DNA of 64,000 bases from Psococerastis gibbosa (GCA_963971405.1 OZ020489.1:34877047-34941046), one strand, 5' to 3'. Counted from the first letter of the stretch, positions 22,794-35,374 are shown. Numbers and translations: made by a program. The notes: a model not told the origin generated them from the letters alone.

Positions 22794-22960
22794 GTCGCAT
22801 AGGCCTGGTGCATAAAAGCAGATTCAATGTAGCTGATCTGGCCTTAGAGTTCTATATTGCCTTAGAAATGAAATAGGCTATGCAAGATATATAGTTCTTT
22901 TATCATTGGACTCGTCTGGATGAGACCTATTAATTAAGCATTATGGATCGTGTACAATAA

Positions 22961-23451
22961 TTGAAGACGTCAGGGGAAAAACCGGAAAGGTGATCAAAAG
23001 TTTGTAGAAATCCAATTTTTAAGTTTAAAGTAGCCGTATAGGCTATATTGTTTTTTCCACGCCATTTGTACAGAACCTGACTTGTTTTTCCCCAGTTTTG
23101 TTATGTCATTTAAAACTAAGTTAAAAACTGAACAGATTGCCACCATTATGACAATTGAAGACGACAGGGGAAAAACCGGAAAGGCCACCATTATCACAAT
23201 TGAAGACGACAGGGGAAAAACAGGAAAGGTGATCAAAAGTTGATTTTTTAGAAATGTAATTTTGAAGTTTAAAGTAGCCGTATTTTCCCGTGTATACTGT
23301 TTTTTCCCACGCCATTTGTGCAGAACTTTACTTGTTTTTCTCCGGTTTTGTTATGTCATTTAAAACTTCGTTAAAAACTGAACAGAATGCCACCATTATC
23401 CCAATTTCGACCAAAAGTACACCTTTCCAGTCTTTCCTCTGACGTCTTCAA
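22961..23451. mobile_element. Foldback MITE with TGAAGACGTCAGGGG ends and internal duplication
   Basis: Left end tgaagacgtcaggggaaaaa, right end ctgacgtcttca. The left terminal block is repeated at about 23155 and again at about 23200, and the interior also occurs twice. It is a partial tandem dimer of the 13357-13597 element. Confidence 0.7.
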
Positions 23452-23459
23452 TATTATAT

Positions 23460-25500
23460 TCTACATTGCCTTATGTCTAACGTAGGGTACCATGCAAGTT
23501 ACAAAAAACAACTGCAAAGTAGGATAACTAGATTTGTCACATAGGAAAAATTGCATTCTTGTACAATACGAAGATAGTATGTATAGTTAAAGTACGGTAG
23601 GTAACTCAGCTTGCACTAGTATCTACTTGAAATTTGCGACTGCAGCTGCATTTCAGACCATATTTTGGGCGCTTATTCCACCTACATCAATAGTCAATAG
23701 TAAATGTGGTATTGACTATTGACGTAGGTGAAATAAGCGCATAAATAAATTATAATAATTATATAAATAAGGGGTAGTTTGGTTGAAAAAAGAGACTAAT
23801 GCAGTCTACTAAATTATATATTTTAATATTTAATGTATTTTTAATTGAATGAAATGTTATATATCCCCACAAAAACATCTTCTGACCTGTTTTTTATTTA
23901 CCTGTATTTGTGTTCTTGGGTGTACTTTTTCTAATTTTCAAAAATTTACCAAAACATATTATCTCTCCGTGTTGTTGTGCCTCAAGTCCCAATCAGAGTA
24001 GGGTCTGAAAAAGATGATCAAACTATTGACCATAGAAATTAACTTTAGCAATAGTTTTGTAGAAAATGTTATGGTCGTTAACTTTGAGTAAAGCATATTT
24101 TTAAAACAAAATACCATTGAAACGTTTCGAGCTATAGTCAGAAAACAGCGGAAACACAATCATGTCATTTTTTCTCACAAATTTACTGGATTAACGTGGG
24201 AAACTTAAAATTATTAATAATAAATATAAATAAATAAATAAAATTTATATTTAATATCAATTTACTTAATATTTACTTACGTTTTATATATCACTCCTTG
24301 ATCTGCCAACTGTTTTAGCTTCAAAAAATCAATTTTTTTTATTACATCATTTGGGTTCAATCTGTTATAACGGTTTTAAACAATTAATTAGAGGCAAACC
24401 GAGAAGTTTACGGCAAATCTATTGAAACAGCGAAAAAGAATACAATACCGTACTAAGTATTTTTGGTTTAAAAAAAATGGAAAATTTCTTGGCTGAAGTG
24501 TAGCGGATAATAAAATAAAACCACCGGAAAAAACTTTGAACGGTCTCCAAAAAAGTTAGGATTTTGCAGTTGGAACAGTTGGTAAATTAAGGAGCAATAT
24601 ATTTTAACATTTTGATCGAGTTTCCCCAGTTACCAAAATTAGTAAAGAAATTAGTAATATATGTAAGTTAAACAGTTTTTGACTGCCCCTCGTAAATACA
24701 TAGTTGTAAGCAAGGCCAACAGCTAGTTCTGCGTCTGTTTTATGGTAATCTATGATAAATTTTATTTACCAAATAGTTACTGGTTATCCCAATAATGCCA
24801 TATTCAAATTCGATCTGCATTGCTTTCAAAGATAGAAAATTTATTTTAGTACCTTATATTTTTACCTGCTAGAATGCTTTAGAAATCCTACCTATTGCGA
24901 TGATCGAATTTCTAAGAGTTTGTATAACACATATTTTCAAGGCTGTAGCCAGGTTTTTTCGGAGGGGGGGGGGAGGGGATATCATATTCAATGATCCATA
25001 AGATGATTCTAATTATACAAAAATAAATCCCTAGGCTTTGCGAAGCCTGAAGCGAAATGATTAGATCTCACTTACGAAGGCTGATATAATTATGTAACTG
25101 CAGTCAGGTGGGGAGGGGGGGGGGGGGGTGCACTCGATTTGGAATTAGATTTGGATCTTCGCTGTCATGGCAGGTTGCAATAAAGCTAATATTTTAAAGA
25201 ACAAAAATTTGAAATTACTCCAACTCAAATCACGTTACCGTTACCGTCGTCGTTACCTACTAAGTTATGGCCTACTATTACTCCCGTAGAACATTTTACA
25301 ACTAATTTTTTGACGTTTGGGGGGCATCCCTTCCATAGAACCCAAAATAACGCCCTTGATTTCGTTGTTGCTTACGTATTTGCTACCACATGGGGAAATT
25401 TTTTTTCCCCACCATCACTTGGAAAGTATCTGTAAGGAATCCTCGACAGCACCGCTATCTACCAACGCTGGATAGCAGTGAAGTATTCCTTACCGAGGAC
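23460..25500. other. Mostly unassigned AT-rich sequence
   Basis: Holds a short foldback with GGCGCTTATTCCACC ends (23667-23741), one-ended ctgtagccagg G-run remnants near 24943 and 25105, and a ~70-bp hairpin at about 25432-25500. No gene seen. Confidence 0.5.
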
Positions 25501-25514
25501 TCGTAGGCTATATT

Positions 25515-25772
25515 CTGTACTTGGTTAAGTCATGCTTTTGCCTGTTTCATTGCGTCAATGGTAAGCTTGTCTCAGCTTGTCCACTATCGCTTGTAGCCGG
25601 TGTAGGTAGACATCGAGGACGTATTCCAGTTTGCCAATAGCCAAAAATTCATACGGAAACAATACCAAAAATAATGCCCAAAATACATGGGGTCGTTGGT
25701 ATTGGACAAGGGACCAATGGGCGGTGGGCCACTATATAAGTGCATAGTTCCATAAAAAGTCCTTCAGGACTT
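25515..25772 (-). repeat. Family B dispersed repeat
   Basis: An inverted copy from tgtacttggttaagtcatgc to aagtccttcaggact. Confidence 0.8.
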
Positions 25773-26233
25773 GATTCTTTACCGAGTCCTTTCAAGCGAT
25801 GTTGCCCTCAATTTAAGAAAAGAATCAATGTCATGCAACTTCTCTACATTCTTGGGTTGCCTGCAATACATAAACCTGCATGCACTTGCACCAAATGTTA
25901 AAGCAGCACTGGCCTGTTTAGGGAAATGTAGCAAAATGCAGCGATAAAAAATGAAGAGTATTTTAGTGTCACTGACTTGATATCTTATCAGTTATCACAT
26001 ACCTGTAGGTATCGGAGATAACTGCCGGCTGAAGTTCAACTAACTTGCCCAAAATAATGCTATAGTGCTGTAAATGTCCCATCTCTCTTATGTAGAACTA
26101 GGCTTACATTAGTCCTTCACAGGACTTAGCCTGATGATGGGAGTAGCACCCACCCCTGACACGTTGGCCCTGACACTGGGCTCGGCAATAATTGTTCGAG
26201 GACTATAAATAAAGCCCATGCATGCCTCTAATA

Positions 26234-26642
26234 TAGTGGTTCCCAAACTGTGCACTACGACAACTCTCTAGGGGCACTGCCGCGCCATGGGACCAATTTA
26301 ATTCCATTTTAGAATTTAGACTAGGTAAAACATAAATATAAATAAATAAGGACTTTTTGTTCTATTGCTAAGCCAACCTAGCGGAGTTAGGGCTATAAAG
26401 CCCTCTCTTACACTCAACTAGGAAAAATATACGACAATTTCAAACTATAAAAGTATTTTTTTTTCTTAAAATTGAAATATTTTCATTTCCCTGCCAAAAG
26501 TTCATGTTGTTCTCGCCCAAGTAGGTAGGATTTGTTCTTAAATATGTACAATACAGAATATGCATTAGCTGTAATGCTGGGAACCCCCTATTAAATCACT
26601 GTAAAAAAGGGCACCGCATCCAAAAAAGTTGGGGAACCACTG
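26234..26642. mobile_element. hAT-like element with AGTGGTTCCCAAACT ends
   Basis: Ends TAGTGGTTCCCAAACT and AGTTGGGGAACCACTG resemble the well-known CAGTGGTTC termini of Charlie-type hAT elements. Flanks are ctctaata and ctctaatg (7/8). It contains a SINE-1 fragment at 26341-26423 on the minus strand. Confidence 0.85.
26341..26423 (-). repeat. SINE-1 fragment nested in a hAT-like element
   Basis: Contains the tttttgttctattgctaag to cactcaactagga body block only. Confidence 0.75.
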
Positions 26643-27143
26643 CTCTAATGACTATTGACACAGCAAGCAATGTAAGTCCAACTAACCCTTTGTTAAATTA
26701 TATATTCATGTGTGCACACACTGCATGTGTAGTAAACTAGTCAGAGGAGTAACGTATGGGTTCGATTCTGATTCATAAGTTCGAAACTCACATAATTTAA
26801 CCTATCGTTCAATTAAATTTAAATTTATGCGATGCTCAACTTAGTTGCGTTTTATGTATTGCATATGTTTATGTATAATACTTAATCAAAGATCACCAAT
26901 TTAAATGGATGATAAATCAACTTCACAAGGTATTCATCATGTAATTCACCATCTGTAATAGCACTTGTCCATGAATGAACGATGTTTCATGTCCGTGTGA
27001 AGAGAGTTACAAAACCATTTCATTTTAACGAAATAAATTAATTTATAATTCCACAGCTGTAAAGGCAAGAAGATTTCATTTGGAAAATTAAAAAAAAAGA
27101 AAACTATCACAGTAAATCGCATTTTCTCACCTGATATTATTAG

Positions 27144-27398
27144 CAGGGACGTCAAGTTGGGGGATGGGGGGGGGGGGGAGGGGGGTAGGGCACGGTCCAA
27201 CTTGCCTCGAACATTGTAAGACGTGGTTCATGGAGAACATGGAGACACCCTGGCCTCTTTGCAGAAATATGAATATAAGCATTCCTTGCGTAAAACCCTA
27301 CTATACCTGTATTTTCAATTTTTCCTTATCTTGCGCGATGACGTCATAAGGTCGACTTAGTTTTGCACCCGCTATCATTCTAAAACTTTACGCCTCTG
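27144..27398. mobile_element. hAT-like MITE, perfect 8-bp target duplication
   Basis: Ends CAGGGACGTCAAGTT and AACTTTACGCCTCTG, flanked by attattag (27136-27143, 27399-27406). Same subfamily as 18998-19285. Confidence 0.92.
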
Positions 27399-27897
27399 AT
27401 TATTAGTATTGTATATATGATAGTATATAGGATGGAAAGAGGAATGAGAAATTGTCAATGTAATTGTAATAATAATAAAAACAGCCTATTAATATTACTA
27501 TAACAAGTAAAAATAAAATAAACTCTATAAATAAATATCAAAAATAATATGATTATGCCTTGTTTAGCAGCACTGTTTATGCCCTTTGTCCCAATCAAGC
27601 GCTAGATTGGGGATGCGGGATAGTAGTTGTGACGTCAGGTTACGTGGGCACTGTCATGGCGGGGTTGCTTAAGGAATGATTTGACAGTTAAAGTGATTAA
27701 CTGAAATCTTATTAATGCTACAGACATTACATGGTGTCAGAAGTCTGTCTAATATGGAATTCGATAACCTAAAGGGTTAATTGAAGACTCGGCGGAATAT
27801 AATATATAATATAATATATATAATGCTACAGACATTACAGTAGTGTATTGTTTACTTTTGAAAATATATGCTCCTTGTTCAGGGAATACTGGACAAC

Positions 27898-27899
27898 GA

Positions 27900-27944
<45 letters not shown>

Positions 27945-27962
27945 AGGAAAGAAAGAAAGATT
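27898..27962 (+). repeat. (GAAA)n microsatellite
   Basis: About 65 bp of nearly pure gaaa units. Confidence 0.95.
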
Positions 27963-28354
27963 TATTTATACCTAGGTATATAATGTATATTATCCTCCCA
28001 GTGCTGGGGGTTCCGGCCGAAGATGAAGAAGATAGGAAGAAGAAGAAGAAGTATAAAAACGCGATAGAGTGCATTTTACCTATTTTGAAAGAAGGAAGAA
28101 AGAAATAAGGCAAAATGTCTTTATTTTCCATTTGCTCGATTTTGGTCCTTTCCCAAACCTATAATAAATAACCGCTGCGAGTGAACCCGCTTACGCATGC
28201 TTACAATTTTGGTTGCCTCGATTTTCCCTATTCCAAAGCATTCAATCGATCCATACCGATAATTTTTTATTCAAACCAAAAATTTGCGAAAGCAAAGAGA
28301 TATTTGTACACTATTAAACACGTAAAACGTAATCTGTAGTTTCGAAGCAGAAGT

Positions 28355-28830
28355 GGTTATTATTTTTAATTCATTTTTCATGAAAATTGAGTATTTTTTC
28401 AATATAAATTTTTGCCCCAGAACCAAAGCATCAAGGGGCAAGCGAGATATTGGGTTTTGTTAACATTAGTAACAACTACAATACATGTGAGTTTAAAGAA
28501 AATTGTTGGAGCCATTTTTCAGAAATAGTTTTTGGGGTTATCGGAGGGTAAAACCCGCCAAAATCGAGTAAGCTTAAAATAAAAATAAAATTGTCGAGAG
28601 ATATCATTTATGTGAACCGCTCAACCTACACTCGAAATTTTATCAAAATGCACCGAGTAGTTTGCCCACAAATCGACAGACAGACATACAGACCAACAGG
28701 CAGACATTGCGTAAAAACCACTTTTTCGAGTTCCTGTTCGTTCGTTGAAATCTCGGAATCGAAAATTTCGACCATCACAAAGCTACGATATCGTATATAC
28801 TACGCGTATAAATAGGAAAGCAATAAAGCA
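28355..28830 (-). repeat. Family A repeat, 3' half, diverged
   Basis: Aligns from the tttttcatgaaaattgagt block through aaggggcaagcga and (CAGA)n to aataggaaagcaataa. Confidence 0.75.
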
Positions 28831-29032
28831 TTGTAATTTGTTGTGCAATTGGTTATTATATAAATTAAACTGAAAAATAAAATTAAATGTAGGCTATATA
28901 CAAATAACTAAAAATTAATTTACATTTATGCAAATTTTATAGCAAAAAACAACAGTCTCAGCAGTAAATTAGACGAGTATATTGAGAAAGCTTGTATTTT
29001 GTATGAACTCTTCACACCATTTTACAATATAA

Positions 29033-29505
29033 AGCTGGCCATTCACGAGGGCTTCAAACGGACTCGCGCCAAGTCAAATGGCGCGTCTTGTTCGATTTGG
29101 CGTTAGCGCCATTTAGAGGGGGTCATCATGACTACGCTGAACCAGTCGCTCCAAATCTTTCAAATTGTACAGTGTGACGATATGGAAGAGGTACTTTTAA
29201 GCTGGCCATTCACGAGGGCTCCAAACGGACTCGCGCCAAGCCAAATGGCGCGTCCTGTTCGATTTGGCGTTAGCGCCATTTAGAGGGGTCATCACGACTA
29301 CGCTGAACCAGTCGCTCCAAATCTTTGAAATTGTACAGTATAAAGTGTCTCTTCGATATTGTCACACTGAACAATTGGTAAGTTTTGGAGTGACTGGTTC
29401 AGCGTAGTCGTGATGACCCCTCTAAATGGCGCTAACGCCAAATCGAACAAGACGCGCCATTTGACTTGGCGCGAGTCCGTTTGGAGCCCTCGTGAATGGC
29501 CAGCT
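29033..29505. mobile_element. Long foldback element with duplicated left arm
   Basis: Outer ends AGCTGGCCATTCACGAGGGC and complement, with TAA on both sides (29030-29032, 29506-29508). The left arm (29033-29196) is repeated in direct orientation at about 29200-29345, and the right arm at 29375-29505 can pair with either. Pairing is nearly perfect over more than 120 bp. Confidence 0.85.
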
Positions 29506-30065
29506 TAAGGTATTTTTCAATTTTTTTCAAACCCAACTTAGAACATTATAAGCATTCCCATATCTATATTTCTATCGCTCTTTACAACATTCTTCCTGAA
29601 CATATAAAATCAATAACCGTACACAACCAATTCAAGTCAGCCATTACTAAATTTCTGAAGGAAAATAATAGCACAATATTAACAATAATAAAAACTTAAT
29701 AATATACCGTAAAACTTTCTTTTAAAATTAAAAATTTTCTTTTAAATTCATAAAATACTTTCTTTAATTATTACATTGTCATCAATCATCGTTTATAATA
29801 AATTAGTTTAACATAAGTATACTTAGTTAATTATAATGAATTTTACTATAAGGTCAGTTTAGTTTAGTTTAGTTAGAAGTAGTTAGTAGATCACGTGGTG
29901 TTAGTTTTTATTCTTAACTCAATTATTTCTATTTTTAAGTTTCAATAAATCAAGGGTCCAGCGCGGGTTTATCCCTTAGAGCCCTTCCCATGAAAAAATG
30001 TAATAATGTAAAAATGTATTGTATTGAAGGAAATAAATAAAATATTGTATTGTATTGTATTGTAT
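29506..30065 (+). pseudogene. Non-LTR retrotransposon 3' end (CR1/L2-like) with pentamer tail
   Basis: A plus-strand frame to 29699 reads ALYNILPEHIKSI then FKSAITKFLKEN, the usual last residues of CR1/L2-type reverse transcriptase ORFs. A ~330-bp AT-rich 3'UTR follows, ending in (TATTG)n at 30040-30065. It is 5'-truncated by or at the foldback element. Confidence 0.7.
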
Positions 30066-30315
30066 TTGTATTTAGTTGTAGGCTACTTATAATTTTCAAT
30101 TTTTTTTTGTATGATAAATTTTTTGCCGCTTATCAGTTTCACGAAAAAAACTCCTGCACAAATATTTAAAAAAATCTCGTAGTATTATGAATGAAATATG
30201 TCTCCGCTAATACCATAGCGTTATAACTTACGTAGGTAGCCTATTAAATTTAAAAAAATAGATACGTTTATATGCAACCCTCTTTTGCGGTGATCTAGAG
30301 TCCAGCTTCCTCATA

Positions 30316-30699
30316 GGCGCCCATTCCATTGACCGGCTAGGGCTATTTCCAGAAACAGTGACGTGGTAGCAGACATTCAAGACTTAGGTTGCATTTCCAC
30401 CGATCTCGCATTGCAGAATGCAAATGACATTGACGGAAATTAGAATTTTTATTTGTATAGAAATCTAATAAAATGTTTGTACTTAACATATCCCATGACG
30501 CCATTTTTTAATTTTAGTTTGTTTGTTTGTGATTTTACTGTATGATCATTGATCAATTTTAACTATGGCATAGAGGAAAATAAACATTTCCGTCAATTCT
30601 GCAATGCGAGGTCGGTGGAAACGCCACCTAAGTCTTGAATGTCTGCTACCACGTCACAGTTTTTGGAAATAGCCCTAGCTGGTCAATGGAATGGGCACC
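30316..30699. mobile_element. PIF/Harbinger-like foldback MITE
   Basis: GGCGCCCATTCCATTGACC and complement, with long arms as in 5182-5572. Flanks ATA and TTA. Confidence 0.8.
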
Positions 30700-31248
30700 T
30701 TAACGTTAAAATAGAAATAGAAACACGTGGCTAGTTTGTTTTAATTTTATATTCAGTTAGGGGCACTAGCCGATGCATTTAAAATGGCCACAAAAATGCA
30801 ACAGTTTACCATTGGCCTTGGTACTGGGGATATTAATATTAAACAACCACGAGGTTCAACTCCACATCTATTATGTCATCCACATTTTTTGCGTATCAAA
30901 GTCTTTAATTTCTTTCTGCATCCGACGTAAAAGAATAATTTATCCAGGAAAAAGTGTAATTTATCTTAAATAAACCCCAAGGAATGCAAATTACGGGAAT
31001 TAATGAGGACCAATTGTTTGTCAACAGAGATTAACTGCTCTTCACCGTTGCATATGCTCGACGTAGGAAAACATTTTTTGACCTTCTGTGCTCAATAAAC
31101 GAATGTTGTCTACTTCATTTATAAACGTGTAGTTATAACGGTTCTAGCGGTTTAAATAATCCCCAGGTAAAATTATTCTTCTCCGTTCTTGATGTTACTG
31201 CTAAAATAGAATATTGGCTTTCATTTGAACACATCCTGAATTGCTTAA

Positions 31249-31644
31249 GGCGCCGATTCCACCGGCCGGCTAGGGCTAAATACAAAAACGGTGACGTGGT
31301 AACAGACATTCAAGACTTAGGCGGGGTTTCCACCGACCTCGCATTGCAGAATGCAAATGACATTGACGGAAATCAGAATTTTTCTTTTTATAGAAATCTA
31401 TTAAAATGTTTGTACTTAAACAATCCCATGACGCCATTTTTTAAATTTTAGTTTGTTTGCTTGTGATTTTACTGTATGATCATTGATCAATTTTAACGAT
31501 GGAATAGAGAAAAACAAACTTTTCCGTCAATGTCATTTGCATTCTGCAATGCGAGGTCGGTGGAAACCCCGCCTAAGTCTTGAATGTCTGCTACCACGTC
31601 ACCGTTTTCGTATTTAGCCCTAGCCGGTCGGTGGAATCCCCGCC
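31249..31644. mobile_element. PIF/Harbinger-like foldback MITE
   Basis: GGCGCCGATTCCACCGGCC left end, right end decayed to ccccgcc, TAA on both sides. Same subfamily as 5182. Confidence 0.8.
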
Positions 31645-31683
31645 TAAGCTTGATGGCATGATGATAATTCTATAGAATAAAAC

Positions 31684-31937
31684 CAGTGACGAACTGGGAC
31701 TGGAACTCGGCCCTGGCATTTTCGGATACCGCAGCTCCTTCCTCTGGTCAAAAAGGCGGACGCGCGCTCTTATATGAAATTCAAAATGCTGTTGTAATGC
31801 TTGTTATTAACACAAATTTTATTTTATTTTATTATGAAATATGTTACGATTTTTATCCTTTGGACGACCCAAAACAACTATTTTAGGTCCGGCCCACCGG
31901 GGAAATGCCCGTCAGCCCGTCGGCCTAGTCAGCACTG
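31684..31937. mobile_element. hAT-like MITE, perfect 8-bp target duplication
   Basis: Begins CAGTGACGAACTGGG and ends CTAGTCAGCACTG, flanked by aataaaac (31676-31683, 31938-31945). The inverted match is limited to the outer bases. It lacks the G runs seen in others. Confidence 0.85.
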
Positions 31938-31984
31938 AATAAAACAAAATGAGCCTAATGATGGGGCACGAGAGGTTAATGGGT

Positions 31985-32090
31985 TGAGGCCAATCTGAGA
32001 GGTACTTGTGTCGAGTTACGAGACGTCTCCGACCGCAAGGTGTATCGAGACTCGGACAAGCACGCTATCACCTTGCCACCTAAGACTGAA
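31985..32090 (-). repeat. SINE-2 fragment
   Basis: Matches the tRNA-like half (gtcgagttacgagacgtctccgac, gcacgctat, ttgccacc). Confidence 0.65.
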
Positions 32091-32209
32091 AATTACGGCT
32101 AAAAGTATAATATTGAACAATGATAAGTAGGTAAGCTGATAAGTAGGCTAAACAGTAGTAGGCTAGAAATCAGTTAGTTCTTGTTGAGATGTCGGTCTTG
32201 AATACTTCA

Positions 32210-32610
32210 GCTGGAAATTATTCGCCTAATATAATATATAATACAACAATTAGGCTACGGCTGAAATATGTAAGACAAATAATTTGAAGGAATATATTTT
32301 GACAAAGATGAATTAGGTCTTGTTGGGACACTCTGTACATATTAACCGTAAATCAATCGGCTAAATTCAGGATAAAAAATTAGCAAGAGTACTTGACGTA
32401 GGATTGAAGGTCAGCTGGAAATCAATCACCTAAACTTTAACTACAATTACGGCTAAAAGTAAATTACCAAATTTTTTGAGAATAAATTATTTGACGTAGA
32501 GGAGTTAGCTCTTGTTGGGACACCCTGTATATGTTAACCGTAAATCGATTGGCTAAATTTAGATTAAAAAATTAGGAAGAGCACTTGACGTAGGATCGAA
32601 GGTCACCTGT
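32210..32610 (+). repeat. Two-copy tandem repeat, ~192-bp period
   Basis: The blocks cttgttgggacac, gttaaccgtaaatc and gcacttgacgtaggat each occur twice, about 192-200 bp apart. Confidence 0.75.
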
Positions 32611-32756
32611 GAAATTGAGGACAATGCGATTAAACTGCAAGACCAGTTGACCTTAACAATCACTAAATTTTGGCAGCCTTATCATGCGCATTATTTGACC
32701 CCTTGCAGAAGCAATAACCCTACCTAGAAGGATCATTGGACCCCCTTCTCTTCTTC

Positions 32757-32960
32757 TTAAGGTTACAATCTTAGCGATTGGTTGGCAGCAACTCCCTGCA
32801 TATCGTTCTCCAGCTTACTCGGTCCTAGATCTTCCTCTTCAGTTCTTGATATGATATTGCTCCTGCGTCTTCTTTTACTTGATCCATGAATTCCTTCTTC
32901 GGACCCCCTAGTTATTGTTATTGTCGCCTTTTTGCCACTTCTCCATTGATATGCTAAAAG
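32757..32960 (-). pseudogene. Non-LTR reverse transcriptase C-terminal fragment with GAA-rich tail
   Basis: The minus strand reads RGPKKEFMDQVKEDAG, ISYQELKRKI, then DRVSWRTICRELLPTNR, the usual end of a non-LTR ORF. It is followed by aagaagaagag. In-frame stops mark it as dead. Confidence 0.65.
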
Positions 32961-33049
32961 ACGTGAGCACAATCGGGGAATTTCATAACTGGAAGCATTT
33001 GATTTTTGAATAAATGGCAGAAGAAAGAAATAAAGGTACCGATTCAAAT

Positions 33050-33560
33050 AATAACCGGTAACATTTCATTTCCAGATATTCCTTATTTCCATCAATTCCA
33101 CATGATTGTGAAGATACAATAGAATCGGAGCTGATGGGCTGGGCTCGATATGAGAGTGAACTTCCAAAAGTTTCGTCAACAACTGCGGTCGACATGTTCA
33201 GTGGCGTAGACTTCGAAGGTGGCTCCGTAGCGAGTGACTGGGTGCACTGGCTGTGCACTGAGATTTGTAGCCCGGATTCTACTGTTTCTTCATATGGCTC
33301 CGGCCGAGAAAGACATTGCAGTTACATATAATTCTACTGATTGTTCGGGGGAGGGGGGAGGAAGGGGCTTGACGACGTTTTCGAGAGAGCAGAAACTGCC
33401 CCAAATTTTCGACGACGCCCCCAAGAAACGCTGCTAATTCTTCCGCCACCGAACTCAAAGAAAAACAAAATAGTAAGCCACTACGGAACACAGGAATGTA
33501 CATGGGGAGCACTGACAAAGGAAAAAAGTGCAGTGAAAGAATTTTTCACTTTTATATTGC
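33050..33560. other. GC-rich island with overlapping ORFs, unassigned
   Basis: Frames are open on both strands. Examples are minus 33258-32983, Ser/Thr-rich, and plus 33134-33331. GC is above the surroundings and no repeat match is seen. No confident splice sites or family. It could be an exon of an undetected gene on either strand. Confidence 0.2.
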
Positions 33561-33873
33561 TGTAAATTATTATAGTATTAGTATTAGTAAGTATTATGTA
33601 AATACATAACTCGTTCAATTATGAAGAAAATTATTTTTTTATACTAAAACATTGACGGTCACTGCAGGATTGTAAAGGAAATTCCAAGAACCAATGTATG
33701 ACGCATATTCGCGATAAATTCGCAATTCAATCGGTCCAGCAGATTAGAATTTAACTTCCAACATTTTACGAATCGGCAACAGAATCCTCTTATCAGGAGA
33801 ATATAACCTAAATACAACACTTAATCGCCAGAAAATGCACCTTTATTTTTCTATGTTTCTATAGAAAAAAGGT

Positions 33874-34190
33874 TAAATCGCGTACAAACAATTATTGAAT
33901 GAATGTATCCGATTACCCTCTTCTTCTTCTTCTTCCGGCTCTACAGCCCTTGGTGGGCTTTGGCCTGCTCGACAACACTCCTCCATTCTTCTCGGTTTTG
34001 CACAACGCTCCACCATCTGGAGACTCCCAACTCGCGAAGGTCATTCTCTAACTCGTCCTTCCATTACCCTCTTCAATGGTCTCACTAAGTCACCTGATAG
34101 GTACTTGCGTCGAGTTACGACACGTCCCCGACCGCAAGGTGTGTAGAGACACGCACAAGTACAAGCACGCTACCCCCTTGCCACCGAAGT
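33874..34190 (-). repeat. SINE-2 copy interrupted by a non-LTR fragment
   Basis: The SINE reads from cgcgtacaaacaattattga to the gttaccctc block at 33922, resumes at 34063, and ends at ccttgccaccgaag. Confidence 0.8.
33923..34062 (-). mobile_element. 5'-truncated non-LTR retrotransposon insertion with 11-bp target duplication
   Basis: The minus strand encodes KDELENDLRELGVSRWWSVV...VEQAKAHQGL and a stop, then a (GAA)n tail. It is flanked by attaccctctt at 33912-33922 and 34063-34073. The 140-bp insert is typical of truncated target-primed integration. Confidence 0.92.
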
Positions 34191-34409
34191 CATATTACCT
34201 ATTAATATTGATCGGAGCTGACTTGGCGAAAACTCTGGGGGAACTTCAGTGCACAGATACTCAATTTTTTGGTTAGGGGTCTGTCCTCCTAACGTCTGTC
34301 GTCTGTTAAAATTGGTCTGAGAAGCGAACCATACAAAGATAGGTTGTGTAGCATATCAGTAATAAAATAGTTTCTTGACAATTCGGGGTGCCTAAGCACC
34401 TGGCCACCC

Positions 34410-34561
34410 CAGGGACGGATCTAGCCCATTTCGGGGGGGGGGATGGTGGGTCCAAATGGAATACACTAATTTAGTACCGATTAAATTAAAACGTAATGGA
34501 TTCACTTGCAACAGACTTACTGGGGTAGCTACCCCCCTGCCCCCCCCCGTATCCGTCCTTG
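34410..34561. mobile_element. hAT-like MITE with GGACGGAT ends, no clear target duplication
   Basis: Ends CAGGGACGGATCTAGCC and ATCCGTCCTTG, with G and C runs inside. The flanking 8-mers do not match, so the copy may be older or rearranged. Confidence 0.75.
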
Positions 34562-35364
34562 CTCAAGCCCCTATTTGATTATGGGTTAAATAGCCCATAG
34601 CTCAGGTGGCAAATATTTAGGGGCTTCAGATCTTCTGACGTTAAAAAGGTCAGTTCCTAAAAACTTTGGTGTTGTCCTCATCTTTGTCAGCAAACTTTTT
34701 AGTATTTTAAATCAATACAACAGATGTACCAAATTTGGTGGGGAGGGGGAGCTTTGACTGTATTCAGGCTGAAAGGACTCCGTCTTTCTCTGGAAATCTG
34801 GAAAGACGCTTAGTTCGAGTGCTCCTTTTATTTTTTATATGCTCAGGATATAAAAGGTAAAGTAGATAATATCTTTCTACCCTATCTGAATAGGCTAGAA
34901 TAGGACTAGATTTCATGTATATAAGCTACCGACTGCACTTACATGAAATCCGGCTGGGGCGGGTGTTGAAATCAGTTAAACACTCACTTTAGTACGCGAA
35001 AAAGGGACTAAATTAAAGGCGGTCATTTTTAAATTCGCCATAGTCGAAGCGAGGGGAGGTAGACGGGAGGCTAAAACTGCAGAAGTTTCCCCCATCCCAG
35101 AACTTATATCCAGGGAGCCTCCCAAATACAAAGTATAATTCGTTAAAAAAAAAACTATCGAGCCACCGCATCCATACTAATTTGATGATAAATCCAATGA
35201 TGAAGCCTTGAACGTTGAATAAACCGGTTATTTTTTTATTGCAGTATAGAATGAGTACAAAGAGTTATTTTTTGACAGCACCATGGGTACGGTGACAATT
35301 CGTTGCAACAAGGGCAACGTATTCTGAAACGAGCGAATTTAGTAGTCATCCATTATGTAAAAGG

Positions 35365-35374
35365 TATATAAATA
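35365..35374 (+). promoter_or_regulatory. TATA box upstream of a possible first exon
   Basis: TATATAAATA stands about 30 bp before the GCACACTTG region where transcription could begin, and 76 bp before an ATG followed by a splice donor. Spacing and motif suit an arthropod core promoter; function is inferred. Confidence 0.4.

Noticed and set aside
27835-28131. ORFs rich in Lys-Glu-Arg or Phe-Leu-Ser
   Set aside because: Both are translations of the (GAAA)n microsatellite.
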